From: Verrucomicrobiaceae bacterium | Lineage (GTDB): Bacteria; Verrucomicrobiota; Verrucomicrobiia; Verrucomicrobiales; Verrucomicrobiaceae | Length of the DNA: 64,000 nt | Reading direction: 5' to 3' | NCBI GenBank assembly: GCA_947466075.1 | Contig: CANIBP010000012.1 | Coordinates: 1 to 64,000 of the forward strand | Shown here: piece by piece, positions 26,683 to 35,958 of the stretch | Layout: every line of letters begins with the position of its first letter | Position numbering within the stretch: position 1 is the stretch's first letter | Program-made: the position numbers and the translations under genes | Notes under the pieces: model-generated | Seen by the model: the letters and a program-made list of their open reading frames with translations, nothing else | Told to the model about the DNA's origin: nothing | The model's database searches: none

Positions 26683-27513
26683 TTACCCGTTCCCAAGCGG
26701 TGAAACATAGTTCAGGGCGATGGTGAGGAAGAAATTGGAGACCAGGATCGTCAGCGAAGAGAACACCACGGCGCGAGTGGTGCCGAGGCCGACACCCACA
26801 GCTCCGTTCTCGGCTTTGAGTCCCTGATGACAACTGACCAGCGTGATGATGATGCCAAAGACGAGCCCTTTGAACATTCCGATGTACACGTCCAGCATAT
26901 CCGTGTGATCCACGGTGTGATGCCAAAACCAGGACGAAGGAACGTCGCATCCGTAAACAATCAGTGCATAGGACGCCATCAGCCCAAAGGCGATGCTTTC
27001 AGCCACGAGCAGAGGCATGGAAACGATCATCGCCAGGAAGCGTGGCAGCACGAGGTAGTCCACCGGATGCACCCCCATCACGCGCAGGGCGTCGATTTGC
27101 TCTGTCACCTTCATGGTGCCAATGTCTGCCGCCATGGAAGCTCCCACGCGACCCGATACCATCAATCCTGCGAGCACCGGCCCGAGTTCACGACATAACG
27201 CCACCGATACAATCGCTCCCACGCTCGATTCGAGGCCGAACGTCTTAAATTTCGCGTAGGATTGAAACGCAAATACGGCGCCGGTGAACGCGCCGGTCAC
27301 AACGACGACCAACTGCGAGCCAAAGCCAATGGCGACAATCTCCCGCGCCACCAATTTGAGTCGCCACACTCCGCTGCGCAGTCCGCGTCCCAGTTCAGCC
27401 ATCAACGCTGCGATCTGGCCGAGTGAGGACAGCACGCCAAGAAAAACCCTGCCCAACAATGCCAGCCATTCCAAGTGTCGCAGTGATTCCATCCAGCCAC
27501 GCATGTCCTGCAT
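26683..27513 (-). CDS. MlaE-family ABC transporter permease
   Basis: 276 residues. The N-terminal part is amphipathic, followed by five or so membrane segments. MlaE signatures are clear: GFGSQLVVVVTGAFTGAVFA, CRELGPVLAGLMVSGRVG, AADIGTMKVTEQIDALRVMG and DYLVLPRFLAMIVSMPLL. These proteins form the inner-membrane channel of lipid transporters that move phospholipids between inner and outer membrane. The usual ATPase (MlaF) and MCE-domain (MlaD) partners are not adjacent in this window: upstream is a 37-base gap to an unrelated secreted protein gene. The gene's 3' end meets ppk1 convergently within five bases. Confidence 0.88.
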   Translation of the reverse strand: MQDMRGWMESLRHLEWLALLGRVFLGVLSSLGQIAALMAELGRGLRSGVWRLKLVAREIVAIGFGSQLVVVVTGAFTGAVFAFQSYAKFKTFGLESSVGAIVSVALCRELGPVLAGLMVSGRVGASMAADIGTMKVTEQIDALRVMGVHPVDYLVLPRFLAMIVSMPLLVAESIAFGLMASYALIVYGCDVPSSWFWHHTVDHTDMLDVYIGMFKGLVFGIIITLVSCHQGLKAENGAVGVGLGTTRAVVFSSLTILVSNFFLTIALNYVSPLGNG

Positions 27514-27550
27514 TTGCGCCGGATGAACGCCTGACTTTGTGCCAATTTAG

Positions 27551-29026
27551 TCACTCGGTTTGCGCCGCCTTCAACCGCTCATCATCGAGATCGAGGCGGT
27601 ACATGATCTGATTGTAGTCGTAGCGCGGTGTGGCGACGGGATTGCCGGAGAATGTCTCGGCATAGGTGCCTTGGAAGAAGATCACGCGACCATCGAGCTG
27701 ATCAAAGAAGGCATGGTGACTGGGGTTGTAGAAGCTGTACTTCGGATGCGTGGCGATTTTCACTGCCTTGCGCCACGGGCCTTCGATCTGTTTCGCCTCC
27801 ACATACCAAACCTCACCGAGATAGGACGTGTCGCTGCCTTCCTGCACGGCGATCATGATCCAACGCTCACGATGTTTGTTCCAATGCACGCTGCCAGCAT
27901 GCAGATGCACCGGCTTGCCGGTCTGCGTATCGACGACCTGCATGCGTGCCTTGTCTTTTGGTAGCATCTTTTCTGCGATGAGCTTTTCCTCATCTTTCTG
28001 CGTCGTTGGATTTGCTGAGTTCTGCCAAACATAGTCGTCATGTTCCGCTGACCACAACAACGACTCATAGGCTGAGGTGTTTTGCACGGAGTCGTAGTCC
28101 GCTTTCACGCGGGTCTGGCAGAATGGCGTCGAGAAATACATCCAATCGGCACTTTCGCCCTTCGCTCGCACGGCATTGCCACGTGGATGCTGCCACTCAA
28201 ACTCATCTCCAAGCACGGCGATGCGGTGGAAGCGTTCGCTGGGTTCATCCAGTTCCGCGAGGCCGTGCTCCAGCCGCTTGCCGAGATCACGCCAACGCGA
28301 GTAATGCGCGATCAGATGCTTCTTGTCCGCCGCGTCCATTACCGCACACATGCCGAACAACCACACCGGACCGGGCTCCTCGACCGGCAGCATTTTCGCC
28401 ACAGCATCGTTTTCATCGGTGATGTATTCAAAGTGAATGCCGTGCTCGGGATCGAGGCCGCCTTTGTCTGGTGGATCACTCCACGCGGCGGTGGATTGAT
28501 AATTGCCCAGCGGATAATTCGCACGCAGCGTGTCGCCAAAGATCCAGAAATAGCGGCCCTTCCACGACACCACCTGGACGGAGTCCTGCCCCATCACATC
28601 AGCAAACAAGTTCGGACGCGGCAGCGGTGGCTCATGGCCCAGCAGGGTGCTGTCGCTATAAATTCCCTGTCCCGTCAGCCGGCACAGCCGCTCGGCGATG
28701 TTCGTGCGCAGCACCTTCACCTCCGCTGTTTTCCCGGCCACCGGCGTCAGCCGTACGCCCGCAAAGCCGAACCCATCTTTCGGCAGCGCATAACCCGGCC
28801 CCTCGACGTTGAAATAGACCACACGGTTCATCAGCCCAGGCTCGTTGAAGGCGATCCAACCCGCGCTGTCGGTGATCAGCGTGATGTTGTTCGTCGTTTT
28901 CAACGTGATCAGCGGCACACCGCGGCCGGTCGTCTCATCGGCCACGTGAATGCCAAAATAATCCTCCGGCGCGGCGAACGCAGCCAGTGGCAGTACGGAA
29001 GCGATGAAAAAGAAACGGAAAATCAT
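27551..29026 (-). CDS. Secreted protein with five-bladed propeller-like glycoside-hydrolase-type domain
   Basis: 491 residues with a clear signal peptide (MIFRFFFIASVLPLAAFAAP). Residues about 25-110 look like a carboxypeptidase-regulatory or Ig-type strand domain (GRGVPLITLKTTNNITLITD). The rest resembles DUF4185/GH43-like beta-propellers: KGRYFWIFGDTLRANYP, SADWMYFSTPFCQTRVKADY, HAGSVHWNKHRERWIMIAV, LGEVWYVEAKQIEGPW and RYDYNQIMYRLDLDD. The repeated W/Y-rich strands with Asp/Glu are suggestive of a carbohydrate-active enzyme, but I cannot name catalytic residues. It is transcribed divergently from tatD (about 90 bases apart). Confidence 0.65.
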   Translation of the reverse strand: MIFRFFFIASVLPLAAFAAPEDYFGIHVADETTGRGVPLITLKTTNNITLITDSAGWIAFNEPGLMNRVVYFNVEGPGYALPKDGFGFAGVRLTPVAGKTAEVKVLRTNIAERLCRLTGQGIYSDSTLLGHEPPLPRPNLFADVMGQDSVQVVSWKGRYFWIFGDTLRANYPLGNYQSTAAWSDPPDKGGLDPEHGIHFEYITDENDAVAKMLPVEEPGPVWLFGMCAVMDAADKKHLIAHYSRWRDLGKRLEHGLAELDEPSERFHRIAVLGDEFEWQHPRGNAVRAKGESADWMYFSTPFCQTRVKADYDSVQNTSAYESLLWSAEHDDYVWQNSANPTTQKDEEKLIAEKMLPKDKARMQVVDTQTGKPVHLHAGSVHWNKHRERWIMIAVQEGSDTSYLGEVWYVEAKQIEGPWRKAVKIATHPKYSFYNPSHHAFFDQLDGRVIFFQGTYAETFSGNPVATPRYDYNQIMYRLDLDDERLKAAQTE

Positions 29027-29114
29027 GTTGCTGGTGTATCACCAATCCCTAGCGCCTGAAAAGGACAATTTGGTGACGCTTGACACTCATAGCGCAGGTG
29101 CGATTGCCCATGGC

Positions 29115-29906
29115 ATGTTTTTCGACACGCATACTCACCTCGCTAATAAGCAGTTTGATCACGACCTGCCCGCCGTGCTGGAGCGCGCACGCGCTGCGGG
29201 CATCAAGCGCATGGTCGCACCGGCCACCGACCTCGAAAACGCCCGCAAGCTACTCGCCATCGCTGAACACGAGCCGGATGTGCGCGTTGCGGTCGGCATT
29301 CACCCTTGTGATGCGGACACGGTTTCTGGCACTGCCTGGATCGACGAACTCCGTGAGCTATCAAAATATCCCAAGATCTGCGCCATTGGCGAGATTGGCC
29401 TCGATTACTTCCACGCGCCGCCTGAGGGCTTCACTCTTGATGATTGGAAGGCGCATCAGGCGAAAGTGCTGACCGCACAGCTCGAACTCGCGGCAGAGGC
29501 AAAGCTGAACGTGATTCTGCACAATCGGGAGAGCTGGGACGATCTCACTGCGCTCGTGTTACCTTTCAGTGATCGCATTCGAGGTGTCTTCCATTGCTTC
29601 ACCGGCACGATGGAGCAGGCGCAGCCGCTGCTGGAACAAGGACACCTCATTTCCTTCACCGGCATCGTCAGTTTCAAAAACGCCGGTGTCATTGCCGAAA
29701 CGGCGCGTTTGGTGCCAGCGAACGGCTACATGATCGAAACCGACGCGCCCTATCTTGCGCCAGTTCCGCATCGCGGCAAACGCTGCGAACCAGCCTACGT
29801 GGCTGACACAGCGCGTGCCATCGCCGGGTTGCGAGGTGAAGCAGTCGAACAAGTCGTTGCCGACACGACTCGCAACGCACTCGATTTCTTCCGTGGCTGG
29901 AATTGA
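29115..29906 (+). CDS. tatD: TatD-family deoxyribonuclease
   Basis: 263 residues from the ATG at 29115 (MFFDTHTHLANKQFDHDLPA); longer upstream starts overlap the divergent promoter region. All family marks are present: DTHTHL (metal-binding HxH), AVGIHPCDAD, IGEIGLDYFH with the catalytic Glu, VILHNRESWDD, GVFHCFTGT and IETDAPYLAPVPHRGKRCEP. It is a Mg-dependent 3'-5' DNase/deacylase-type TIM-barrel enzyme in the cytoplasm. The name follows the family; despite it, TatD proteins are not part of Tat export. Confidence 0.93.
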   Translation: MFFDTHTHLANKQFDHDLPAVLERARAAGIKRMVAPATDLENARKLLAIAEHEPDVRVAVGIHPCDADTVSGTAWIDELRELSKYPKICAIGEIGLDYFHAPPEGFTLDDWKAHQAKVLTAQLELAAEAKLNVILHNRESWDDLTALVLPFSDRIRGVFHCFTGTMEQAQPLLEQGHLISFTGIVSFKNAGVIAETARLVPANGYMIETDAPYLAPVPHRGKRCEPAYVADTARAIAGLRGEAVEQVVADTTRNALDFFRGWN

Positions 29907-29952
29907 TCTCCAGCGAAAGCATTTCAATCTCACCACGTTCTCTGCCACCACC

Positions 29953-30930
29953 ATGAAACTGCCAACTCTTCTTGCCTCACTCCTGCTCGCCTCGTTTGCC
30001 AGCGCCGCTCAACTCACCATCGAACAAACCGCCACCGGCGGTGCCATCGTGAAGGTGGACGGCCAGATTTTTGCCGAATACATCGTCGATCAGGCGAACA
30101 AGCCGTATCTCGCCCCGGTCTTCGGCCCCACCGGCAAGCAGATGACGCGCAACTACCCGATGAAGACCGTCGAGGGAGAGCAACACGATCATCCGCATCA
30201 TCGCGGTATCTGTTTCGGCCATGAAGGCATCAACGGCATCCAGAGCTGGGCAGAGCAGTTGACTTTCGGTGAAGCCGCCAAGAAAAGCGAGAAGGCCATC
30301 ACACTGGGTAGCGAAAAACACCGCGAGTTCAAGAAGATCGAGGCCAAGGGCGACTCTGCCGTGCTCGTCTCCATCATCGACTACCTCGACGCCGCTGGAA
30401 AAAAATACCTCGAAGAAGAACGCACTATGACTTTCCGTGCCGATGGCAAGACCCGCAGCATCGACATGCAGCAGATCCTTTCCGCCACCGAAGGCACCGC
30501 CAAGTTTGAAGACAAGAAGGATGCCGGCCTGAGCATCCGCGTGCCTACCGAGATGGCCGTCGAGATCGAGAAAAACAAAAAGGGCAACGGCCACATCATC
30601 AACAGCGAGGGCCTCAAAGATGCCGACGCTTGGGGCAAACGTGCCAAGTGGTGCGACTACTACGGCACCGTTGGCGGTGAAAACGTTGGTGTCGCGATCC
30701 TGAACCATCCTTCCAGCTTCCGTTTCCCCACGCCGTGGCACGTTCGTACCTACGGCCTCTTCACCGCGAACCCCTTTGGTACCAAGTCACTCGACAAGGA
30801 AGCTTCCGATGGAGCCTATGAACTCAAGAAGGGCGAGTACACCTTCCTGCGCCATCTGTTCCTCTTCCACCCCGGTGACGAAAAAGAAGGCAAGGTCGCT
30901 GAGGCTTACGAAGCTTACGCGAAGCAGTAA
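29953..30930 (+). CDS. Secreted DUF6807 (PmoA-like) family protein
   Basis: 325 residues from the ATG at 29953 with signal peptide MKLPTLLASLLLASFASAAQ. DUF6807 features: KPYLAPVFGPTGKQMTRNYP, DHPHHRGICFGHEGING with clustered histidines (about 75-85), then VAILNHPSSFRFPTPWHVR and YGLFTANPFGTKS. The fold is predicted to be a beta-sandwich; the name PmoA in databases comes from misannotation and does not mean methane oxidation. Members are abundant in Planctomycetota/Verrucomicrobiota next to sugar-catabolic genes. A paralogue is at 51009-51944, with the same HxHHRG block. Confidence 0.8.
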   Translation: MKLPTLLASLLLASFASAAQLTIEQTATGGAIVKVDGQIFAEYIVDQANKPYLAPVFGPTGKQMTRNYPMKTVEGEQHDHPHHRGICFGHEGINGIQSWAEQLTFGEAAKKSEKAITLGSEKHREFKKIEAKGDSAVLVSIIDYLDAAGKKYLEEERTMTFRADGKTRSIDMQQILSATEGTAKFEDKKDAGLSIRVPTEMAVEIEKNKKGNGHIINSEGLKDADAWGKRAKWCDYYGTVGGENVGVAILNHPSSFRFPTPWHVRTYGLFTANPFGTKSLDKEASDGAYELKKGEYTFLRHLFLFHPGDEKEGKVAEAYEAYAKQ

Positions 30931-30946
30931 ATCAGAGTTCGCCGTA

Positions 30947-31750
30947 TCAGTGCCCCGACTGCACTTTCAACTCGGAAAACTCGACTGAACACGCACGTGT
31001 GGGTGCCCATGAGGCATCTCCGCCACCGTGGAAAGTTTCAAAATAGAGACCATCCACACCAAAGGTGTCCACCGTGCGCCATTCCATATTTGGACGTTCG
31101 ACCATGAGGCGCTCTTCCTGACCTTGCAACGTGAGCCAGACGCGCAGACTTCCAGTGCGACCACCTGGAGCATTCATGGCTATTGCCATGCGCACTTTCA
31201 CAGAGGCATCGGTGGGAAAGCGGAAGTCAGAGGGGAAGGCGAAGCTGTCTCCATAATCACCCTTTTGGTTCTTGTGATAGACGTAGGCCTCACCGCGGCC
31301 CTCCTTGCGCCACATGAGGCGGGCGGAGAAGCCGTTCGTGCCAGTGGCTCGGTGGCCGCCGCTGACATTTTCTGGTCCACCGCATAGTCCAGGTAGTTTG
31401 CCGCCTTTGACGAAATCGAAATCCTTGCTGAAGCGCAGTATATAGCTCAGTTCTGCGGCTTCGTTTTTGCCAAACGGCATGCGCCAGCCCGCTCCACCTT
31501 CCTCTGAACCAATCTTACCTGTGGCGAAGTTCACGCGCAGCCATTTTAAACCTTCGCTTTCGATGACAGAAACGCGACCTTCCTGCACACCGCCTTCAAA
31601 TTCGCAGCCCGGCCAGTCCTGCTTCCATTGCTTGACGGTGTAAGGTCCAGCTTCGCCTGATGGGGTTATGCTGAGTGGTAGTTCTACAGCCCAAGCATCA
31701 AGAGTCGTGCCGAGAACCATAGGAAGTATGACAAAAAGTGATAATCGCAT
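30947..31750 (-). CDS. Secreted polysaccharide-lyase-like protein (PL14 type)
   Basis: 267 residues with signal peptide (MRLSLFVILPMVLGTTLDAW). The pattern AELSYILRFSKDFDFVKGGK then LPGLCGG, GTNGFSARLMWRKEGRGEAY, VYHKNQKGDYGDSF and GQEERLMVERPNMEWRTV resembles the PL14 family of alginate/glucuronan lyases and relatives. The strand with paired R-x-x-W-R and the YxYHK stretch is typical. Substrate is unknown. It is divergent from the carboxypeptidase gene (68 bases between starts). Confident about a secreted PL14-like fold, not about activity. Confidence 0.65.
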   Translation of the reverse strand: MRLSLFVILPMVLGTTLDAWAVELPLSITPSGEAGPYTVKQWKQDWPGCEFEGGVQEGRVSVIESEGLKWLRVNFATGKIGSEEGGAGWRMPFGKNEAAELSYILRFSKDFDFVKGGKLPGLCGGPENVSGGHRATGTNGFSARLMWRKEGRGEAYVYHKNQKGDYGDSFAFPSDFRFPTDASVKVRMAIAMNAPGGRTGSLRVWLTLQGQEERLMVERPNMEWRTVDTFGVDGLYFETFHGGGDASWAPTRACSVEFSELKVQSGH

Positions 31751-31818
31751 GTGCTAGCGAAAAACGTCCATGAGTTCGGCTATGTAAACGCATTTTTTGT
31801 TCCCACTGAGGCTGATGC

Positions 31819-33390
31819 ATGTCATGCTCAATGCCCATGCGCACCCAACCCATTTTTACCACCTTGTTGGCTCTTGTATTGCCAGCTTTTCTTTCTGCTG
31901 AAGACGCAAAGACCAACAAATCTGATACGCCTCCGGAGGTGAAGAAAGAGGACAATGGGGAAGCGAAGAAGGAGGATAAGAAGCCGGATGCGGATAAGCC
32001 GGTGGTGACGGAGGGCAAGGTGACGATTCGTGGCAAGGAGATCGCGTATGAGGCGAAGGCGGGCACGCTGCCGATCTTGAAGCCGGATGGGAAGCCGTCC
32101 GCGCAGGTGTTTTACACGGCTTACACGATGAAGGATGTGAAGGACAAGGCGACGAGGCCGGTGACATTCTGTTTCAATGGTGGACCGGGCAGCAGCTCGG
32201 TGTGGCTGCATCTGGGTGCCTTTGGTCCGAAGCGCGTGGACTTGCCTGCGGATGGCCTGACGCCGCCAAAGCCGCCAGGTGGGCTGGTGAACAATGAGTT
32301 CTCCCTGCTGGATGTGACGGATCTCGTTTTCATCGATCCGGTGAACACAGGCTTCAGTCGTGCGGAAGATCCGAAGACCCTGGGGGACTTCCTCGGCGTG
32401 CAGGAAGACATCACGAGTGTGGGCGAGTTCATGCGCCTTTGGGTGACGCGCGAGCAGCGCTGGCGCTCGCCGAAGTTCATCGCGGGTGAAAGCTATGGTG
32501 GCATTCGCGGCGGTGGTCTTGCGCAGCACCTTCAGCAGCGGCATCGCATGTATCTGAATGGCATCATCATCGTTTCTGGATTGCTGGATTATGCGACGCT
32601 GATTGCCGGACCTCTCAACGAGGTGCCATTTGAGGTGATGCTGCCTGCCATGACGGCCACCGCGCATTATCACAAAAAGCTGCCGGCAGATTTGCAGGCG
32701 GACTTAAAGAAAGCCATCGCGGAGTCGCGCACCTTTGCGTTTGGCGAGTATGCGTCTGCGTTGCTCAAGGGCAGTGATTTGACCCAAGCGGAGCGTGAAG
32801 GCATCGCGAAGAAATTGGCACGCCTCACTGGCCTGGAAGCCAAGTTCATCGAGGATCAGCACCTGCGCATCGATAGCGGTGTCTTCCGCGAGATGCTGCT
32901 GCGCAAAGAGAAGCTCATTCTCGGTGCCTATGATGCCCGCGTGACCGCCAGTGATGGCGATGAATCCGAAACGCAGCCGCAGTTTGAGCCCTTCATGCGC
33001 GTGGTGGGCAGCGTAGCGGCCGCGTCGATGAACGCCTACCTGCGTGAAGAGCTGAAATATGAAAAAGACCTGCCCTATGAGGTCCTGGCACCGCAGCCAA
33101 ACTGGAACCATGGCAAAGGCAACAGCTACACCAGCGTCAGCGGCCAGCTAGCCGAGGCCATCACGCAAAACCCGCATCTCCACGTGCTGGCTCTCGTCGG
33201 TTGGCGTGATCTTGTCACGCCGCCGGACAACATGCTGCTCAGCGTCCGCCAGATGCATTTGCCGGATGAATTGCGCGGAAACATCGAGTTCGCCGAGTAC
33301 GAATCCGGCCACATGATGTACACCAACCGCCCGGACATGGACAAGATGCACGCCGACATTACAGCGTTCATAACGAAAGCTTTGAGATGA
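31819..33390 (+). CDS. Serine carboxypeptidase (peptidase S10)
   Basis: 523 residues with an N-terminal signal (alternative ATGs at 31831 and 31837 give a tidier one) and a charged K/E/D-rich spacer (about 35-65). The S10 catalytic set is visible: FCFNGGPGSSSVWLHLGAFG (oxyanion region), FIAGESYGGIRGGGLA with the nucleophile Ser (about 225), VGWRDLVTPPDN with Asp and YESGHMMYTN with His near the end. It removes C-terminal residues from peptides in the periplasm or outside. Bacterial S10 members of this length are common in Verrucomicrobiota and Planctomycetota. Stand-alone gene. Confidence 0.88.
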   Translation: MSCSMPMRTQPIFTTLLALVLPAFLSAEDAKTNKSDTPPEVKKEDNGEAKKEDKKPDADKPVVTEGKVTIRGKEIAYEAKAGTLPILKPDGKPSAQVFYTAYTMKDVKDKATRPVTFCFNGGPGSSSVWLHLGAFGPKRVDLPADGLTPPKPPGGLVNNEFSLLDVTDLVFIDPVNTGFSRAEDPKTLGDFLGVQEDITSVGEFMRLWVTREQRWRSPKFIAGESYGGIRGGGLAQHLQQRHRMYLNGIIIVSGLLDYATLIAGPLNEVPFEVMLPAMTATAHYHKKLPADLQADLKKAIAESRTFAFGEYASALLKGSDLTQAEREGIAKKLARLTGLEAKFIEDQHLRIDSGVFREMLLRKEKLILGAYDARVTASDGDESETQPQFEPFMRVVGSVAAASMNAYLREELKYEKDLPYEVLAPQPNWNHGKGNSYTSVSGQLAEAITQNPHLHVLALVGWRDLVTPPDNMLLSVRQMHLPDELRGNIEFAEYESGHMMYTNRPDMDKMHADITAFITKALR

Positions 33391-33686
33391 TCCTATTACT
33401 AACAATCATCAAACATGGCCTAAATATGGCACTCTCAATGTTTCGAATAAAACGGCTTTTATGAGCTCTCGCTGGGCTCTGAGAAGCCGAAACGCGGCCG
33501 AAAACGCGAATACCGAGCCAAAGCAATGGTTGCCGCACTCTTATAAGCAATTCTTGGGCTGGCGAATAAGCCCGTCACCCCCAAGGGACTTGCGTTAATC
33601 GCAAAAAAAGCTCTTTTAAGCCTAATAACTGGCTTTCTGGGCCGTTGGGTCATCAGAAGTAGCATCACTTCATTCCACACTACACC
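33391..33686. other. Intergenic region without recognised gene
   Basis: These 296 bases separate the carboxypeptidase from the DUF1549 gene. They are AT-richer than their surroundings and contain only short frames. The last ~100 bases presumably hold the promoter of the DUF1549/DUF1501 pair, but no convincing -35/-10 or operator can be named. Confidence 0.4.
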
Positions 33687-35909
33687 ATGAAACAAACCAC
33701 GAAACTGCTCAGCAGCCTCTTCGTTACCGCTCTTTTTGCGACTTCCGCCCTAGCGGATCTGCGCACTTGGACGGACACCAAGGGCCGCCAAGTCACCGCC
33801 TCATTCATCGGACTCGATGGTGAGAACATCATCCTGCAAACCGCCGACGGAACTACACACAAGTTCCCCCTGACGAACCTTTCCTCAGAAGATCAGACGC
33901 TGGCAAAGACGATGAAGCCTTCGGAACAGCCTGTGATGCTGGCAAACGCCACAGTCGCCCAAGCTTCCGCTGCTGTTGACCGCCTGGTTGCTGCCGGTCT
34001 TGTTCGTGCCAATCCTGAACGTGTGAAGGGTAGTAAGAAGCCGATCACCGGTTTCAATCCCATGGCCAACGATGAGCAGTTTGTCCGTCGCGTCTATCTT
34101 GACGTGGTGGGCCGTATTCCGAATCATGATGAAACAACTCGATTCCTCCAGGATTCCAACCCGAACAAGCGTGCCAAACTGATCGACATGCTGATCGATA
34201 GCCCCGGCTATAACAGCAATACCTTCAACTACTTCGCGGAGATGCTGCGTGTGAAGGACCGCTTGGAACAGGACAACCTGCGCGGCGTCCCTTACATCAA
34301 CTGGATGCAGGATCAAATCGGCAAAAATGTCCCGTGGGACAAAATGGTTTTTGAAATGCTGACAGCTACTGGCAAGATGTGGGACCGGAAGCCAGATGGC
34401 ACCTATAATGGCCAGGCGGGCTATCTTCTGCGTGATGCAGGCATGCCGCTGGACAACTTGGCCAACACACTAGCTGTTTTCCTTGGAACCGATGTGGCTT
34501 GCGCCCAGTGCCATGACCATCCGTTCTCGGACTGGACTCAGCATCAGTTCTTCGAAATGGCTTCCTTCTTTGGTGCCACCACCACTAACATGCGCACTGC
34601 ACAAGCTCCCAAGGGGAAGGATTCACCGGGTATGGCGATGAATGCCATGAAAGACCTGATGCCTAAGATCGAAGAGTTGGTCACCAAGAGTGGTCAAGAC
34701 ATCAAGCGGATCCGCACCGGCATTCAAAATTATATGAATGCAAATCGCAATATCGTGGGTGACACGGATAACAATCGCATGAAGTTGCCTCAAGATTACA
34801 AATACCCTGATGCTAAGCCCAACGATCCAGTTGAGCCGAAATTCATCTTGTGGAGCAAAAACGACAAAAATCTTCCTGCCTACAAGCAGAAGATGAAATT
34901 CACTGAAGAGCTTCGCACCGCATTTGCCAAATGGACCACTGACCCTAGCAATCCACGTTTTGCTATGGCCATCGCCAACCGCATGTGGAAACGTGCATTT
35001 GGTCAGGGTATTTCTGAGCCTGTGACAAACATTGATGATCCTAAGCAGTCGGTGAACCCTGAGTTGCTTATTCATCTGGCCGAGGAAATGAAACGGGTGA
35101 AGTTCAACATCAAAGACTTCATGCGTATCATTTACAATACCCGCGCTTACCAGTCTGAATCCACCAGCGAAAAGATCGCTATGGGAGAGCCTTACTACTT
35201 CCAAGGTCCACTTCTTCGTCGTATGACGGCAGAACAAGCTTGGGATTCATTCATGACGCTGGTTCTCGGCGAGCCAGATAAGTATACCAAGCCTTTGCAA
35301 GACCTCTACAGTCGCTCCATTGACCTCGACCTTACCAACCCTAAACTCGACGCGCAGACTGTGCTTGTGAAGTACGACGCCTTCCGCAAGATGGCCGAAA
35401 AAGAACGCGCTCTTATGGGCGGTGGTCTTGCTGAAGCTGGCGGTGACATGATGGAGAGCGGCGCGAAAGCCAAGGGTAAGGCTGAGGCTAAACCTGCTGA
35501 AGGTATGATGGAAAATGCATCTCTCAGCTACAATGGTATGGTGCTCCGCCGTGCAGCAGAACTCGAACAGCCAGCGCCGAACGGGCATTTCCTGATCGAT
35601 TTCGGCCAATCACCGCGTGCATTGATCGACGGCAGCGTAAAAACTGGTTCTGTGCCTCAGGTATTGATGATGATGAACGGCAAGGCTCAGCAGATGCTCA
35701 CCAGTTCAGACTCGCTGATCTTCCGCACGATGGAGAAAGTAAAATCTCCGCCAGAAAAAGTTGAAGCACTCTTCATCTCGGTTCTCAACCGTCGCCCGAG
35801 CTTGTCAGAGAAGGATATTGCCAAGCGTGCGCTTTCCAGTGGTGAGGATGGCTATGCCAACATGATCTGGGCACTGATCAACACACGCGAGTTCATCTTC
35901 ATTCAATGA
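33687..35909 (+). CDS. Secreted SHD1-DUF1549-DUF1553 protein with CxxCH motif
   Basis: 740 residues with signal peptide (MKQTTKLLSSLFVTALFATSA). Residues about 25-70 (RTWTDTKGRQVTASFIGLDG then FPLTNLSSEDQ) form an SHD1-type domain, originally described in yeast Sla1. DUF1549 follows (about 125-300) with EQFVRRVYLDVVGRIPNHDE and CAQCHDHPFSDWTQ, a possible haem c site. DUF1553 (about 400-740) has NRMWKRAFGQGISEPVTNID and the INTREFIFIQ end. An Ala/Lys/Glu-rich linker is at about 590-610. A DUF1501 gene follows 49 bases later, the standard pairing in this phylum. Biochemical role is unknown; these pairs are thought to act outside the cytoplasm. A paralogue is at 59610-61691. Confidence 0.88.
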   Translation: MKQTTKLLSSLFVTALFATSALADLRTWTDTKGRQVTASFIGLDGENIILQTADGTTHKFPLTNLSSEDQTLAKTMKPSEQPVMLANATVAQASAAVDRLVAAGLVRANPERVKGSKKPITGFNPMANDEQFVRRVYLDVVGRIPNHDETTRFLQDSNPNKRAKLIDMLIDSPGYNSNTFNYFAEMLRVKDRLEQDNLRGVPYINWMQDQIGKNVPWDKMVFEMLTATGKMWDRKPDGTYNGQAGYLLRDAGMPLDNLANTLAVFLGTDVACAQCHDHPFSDWTQHQFFEMASFFGATTTNMRTAQAPKGKDSPGMAMNAMKDLMPKIEELVTKSGQDIKRIRTGIQNYMNANRNIVGDTDNNRMKLPQDYKYPDAKPNDPVEPKFILWSKNDKNLPAYKQKMKFTEELRTAFAKWTTDPSNPRFAMAIANRMWKRAFGQGISEPVTNIDDPKQSVNPELLIHLAEEMKRVKFNIKDFMRIIYNTRAYQSESTSEKIAMGEPYYFQGPLLRRMTAEQAWDSFMTLVLGEPDKYTKPLQDLYSRSIDLDLTNPKLDAQTVLVKYDAFRKMAEKERALMGGGLAEAGGDMMESGAKAKGKAEAKPAEGMMENASLSYNGMVLRRAAELEQPAPNGHFLIDFGQSPRALIDGSVKTGSVPQVLMMMNGKAQQMLTSSDSLIFRTMEKVKSPPEKVEALFISVLNRRPSLSEKDIAKRALSSGEDGYANMIWALINTREFIFIQ

Positions 35910-35958
35910 TTCACACAGATAAACACCAACAAAACAACGCGCTAAAAAACAAATACTT

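Noticed and set aside
29953..30930. PmoA as methane monooxygenase subunit
   Set aside because: The shared name is a database artefact; the protein is a soluble secreted DUF6807 member with no membrane helices.
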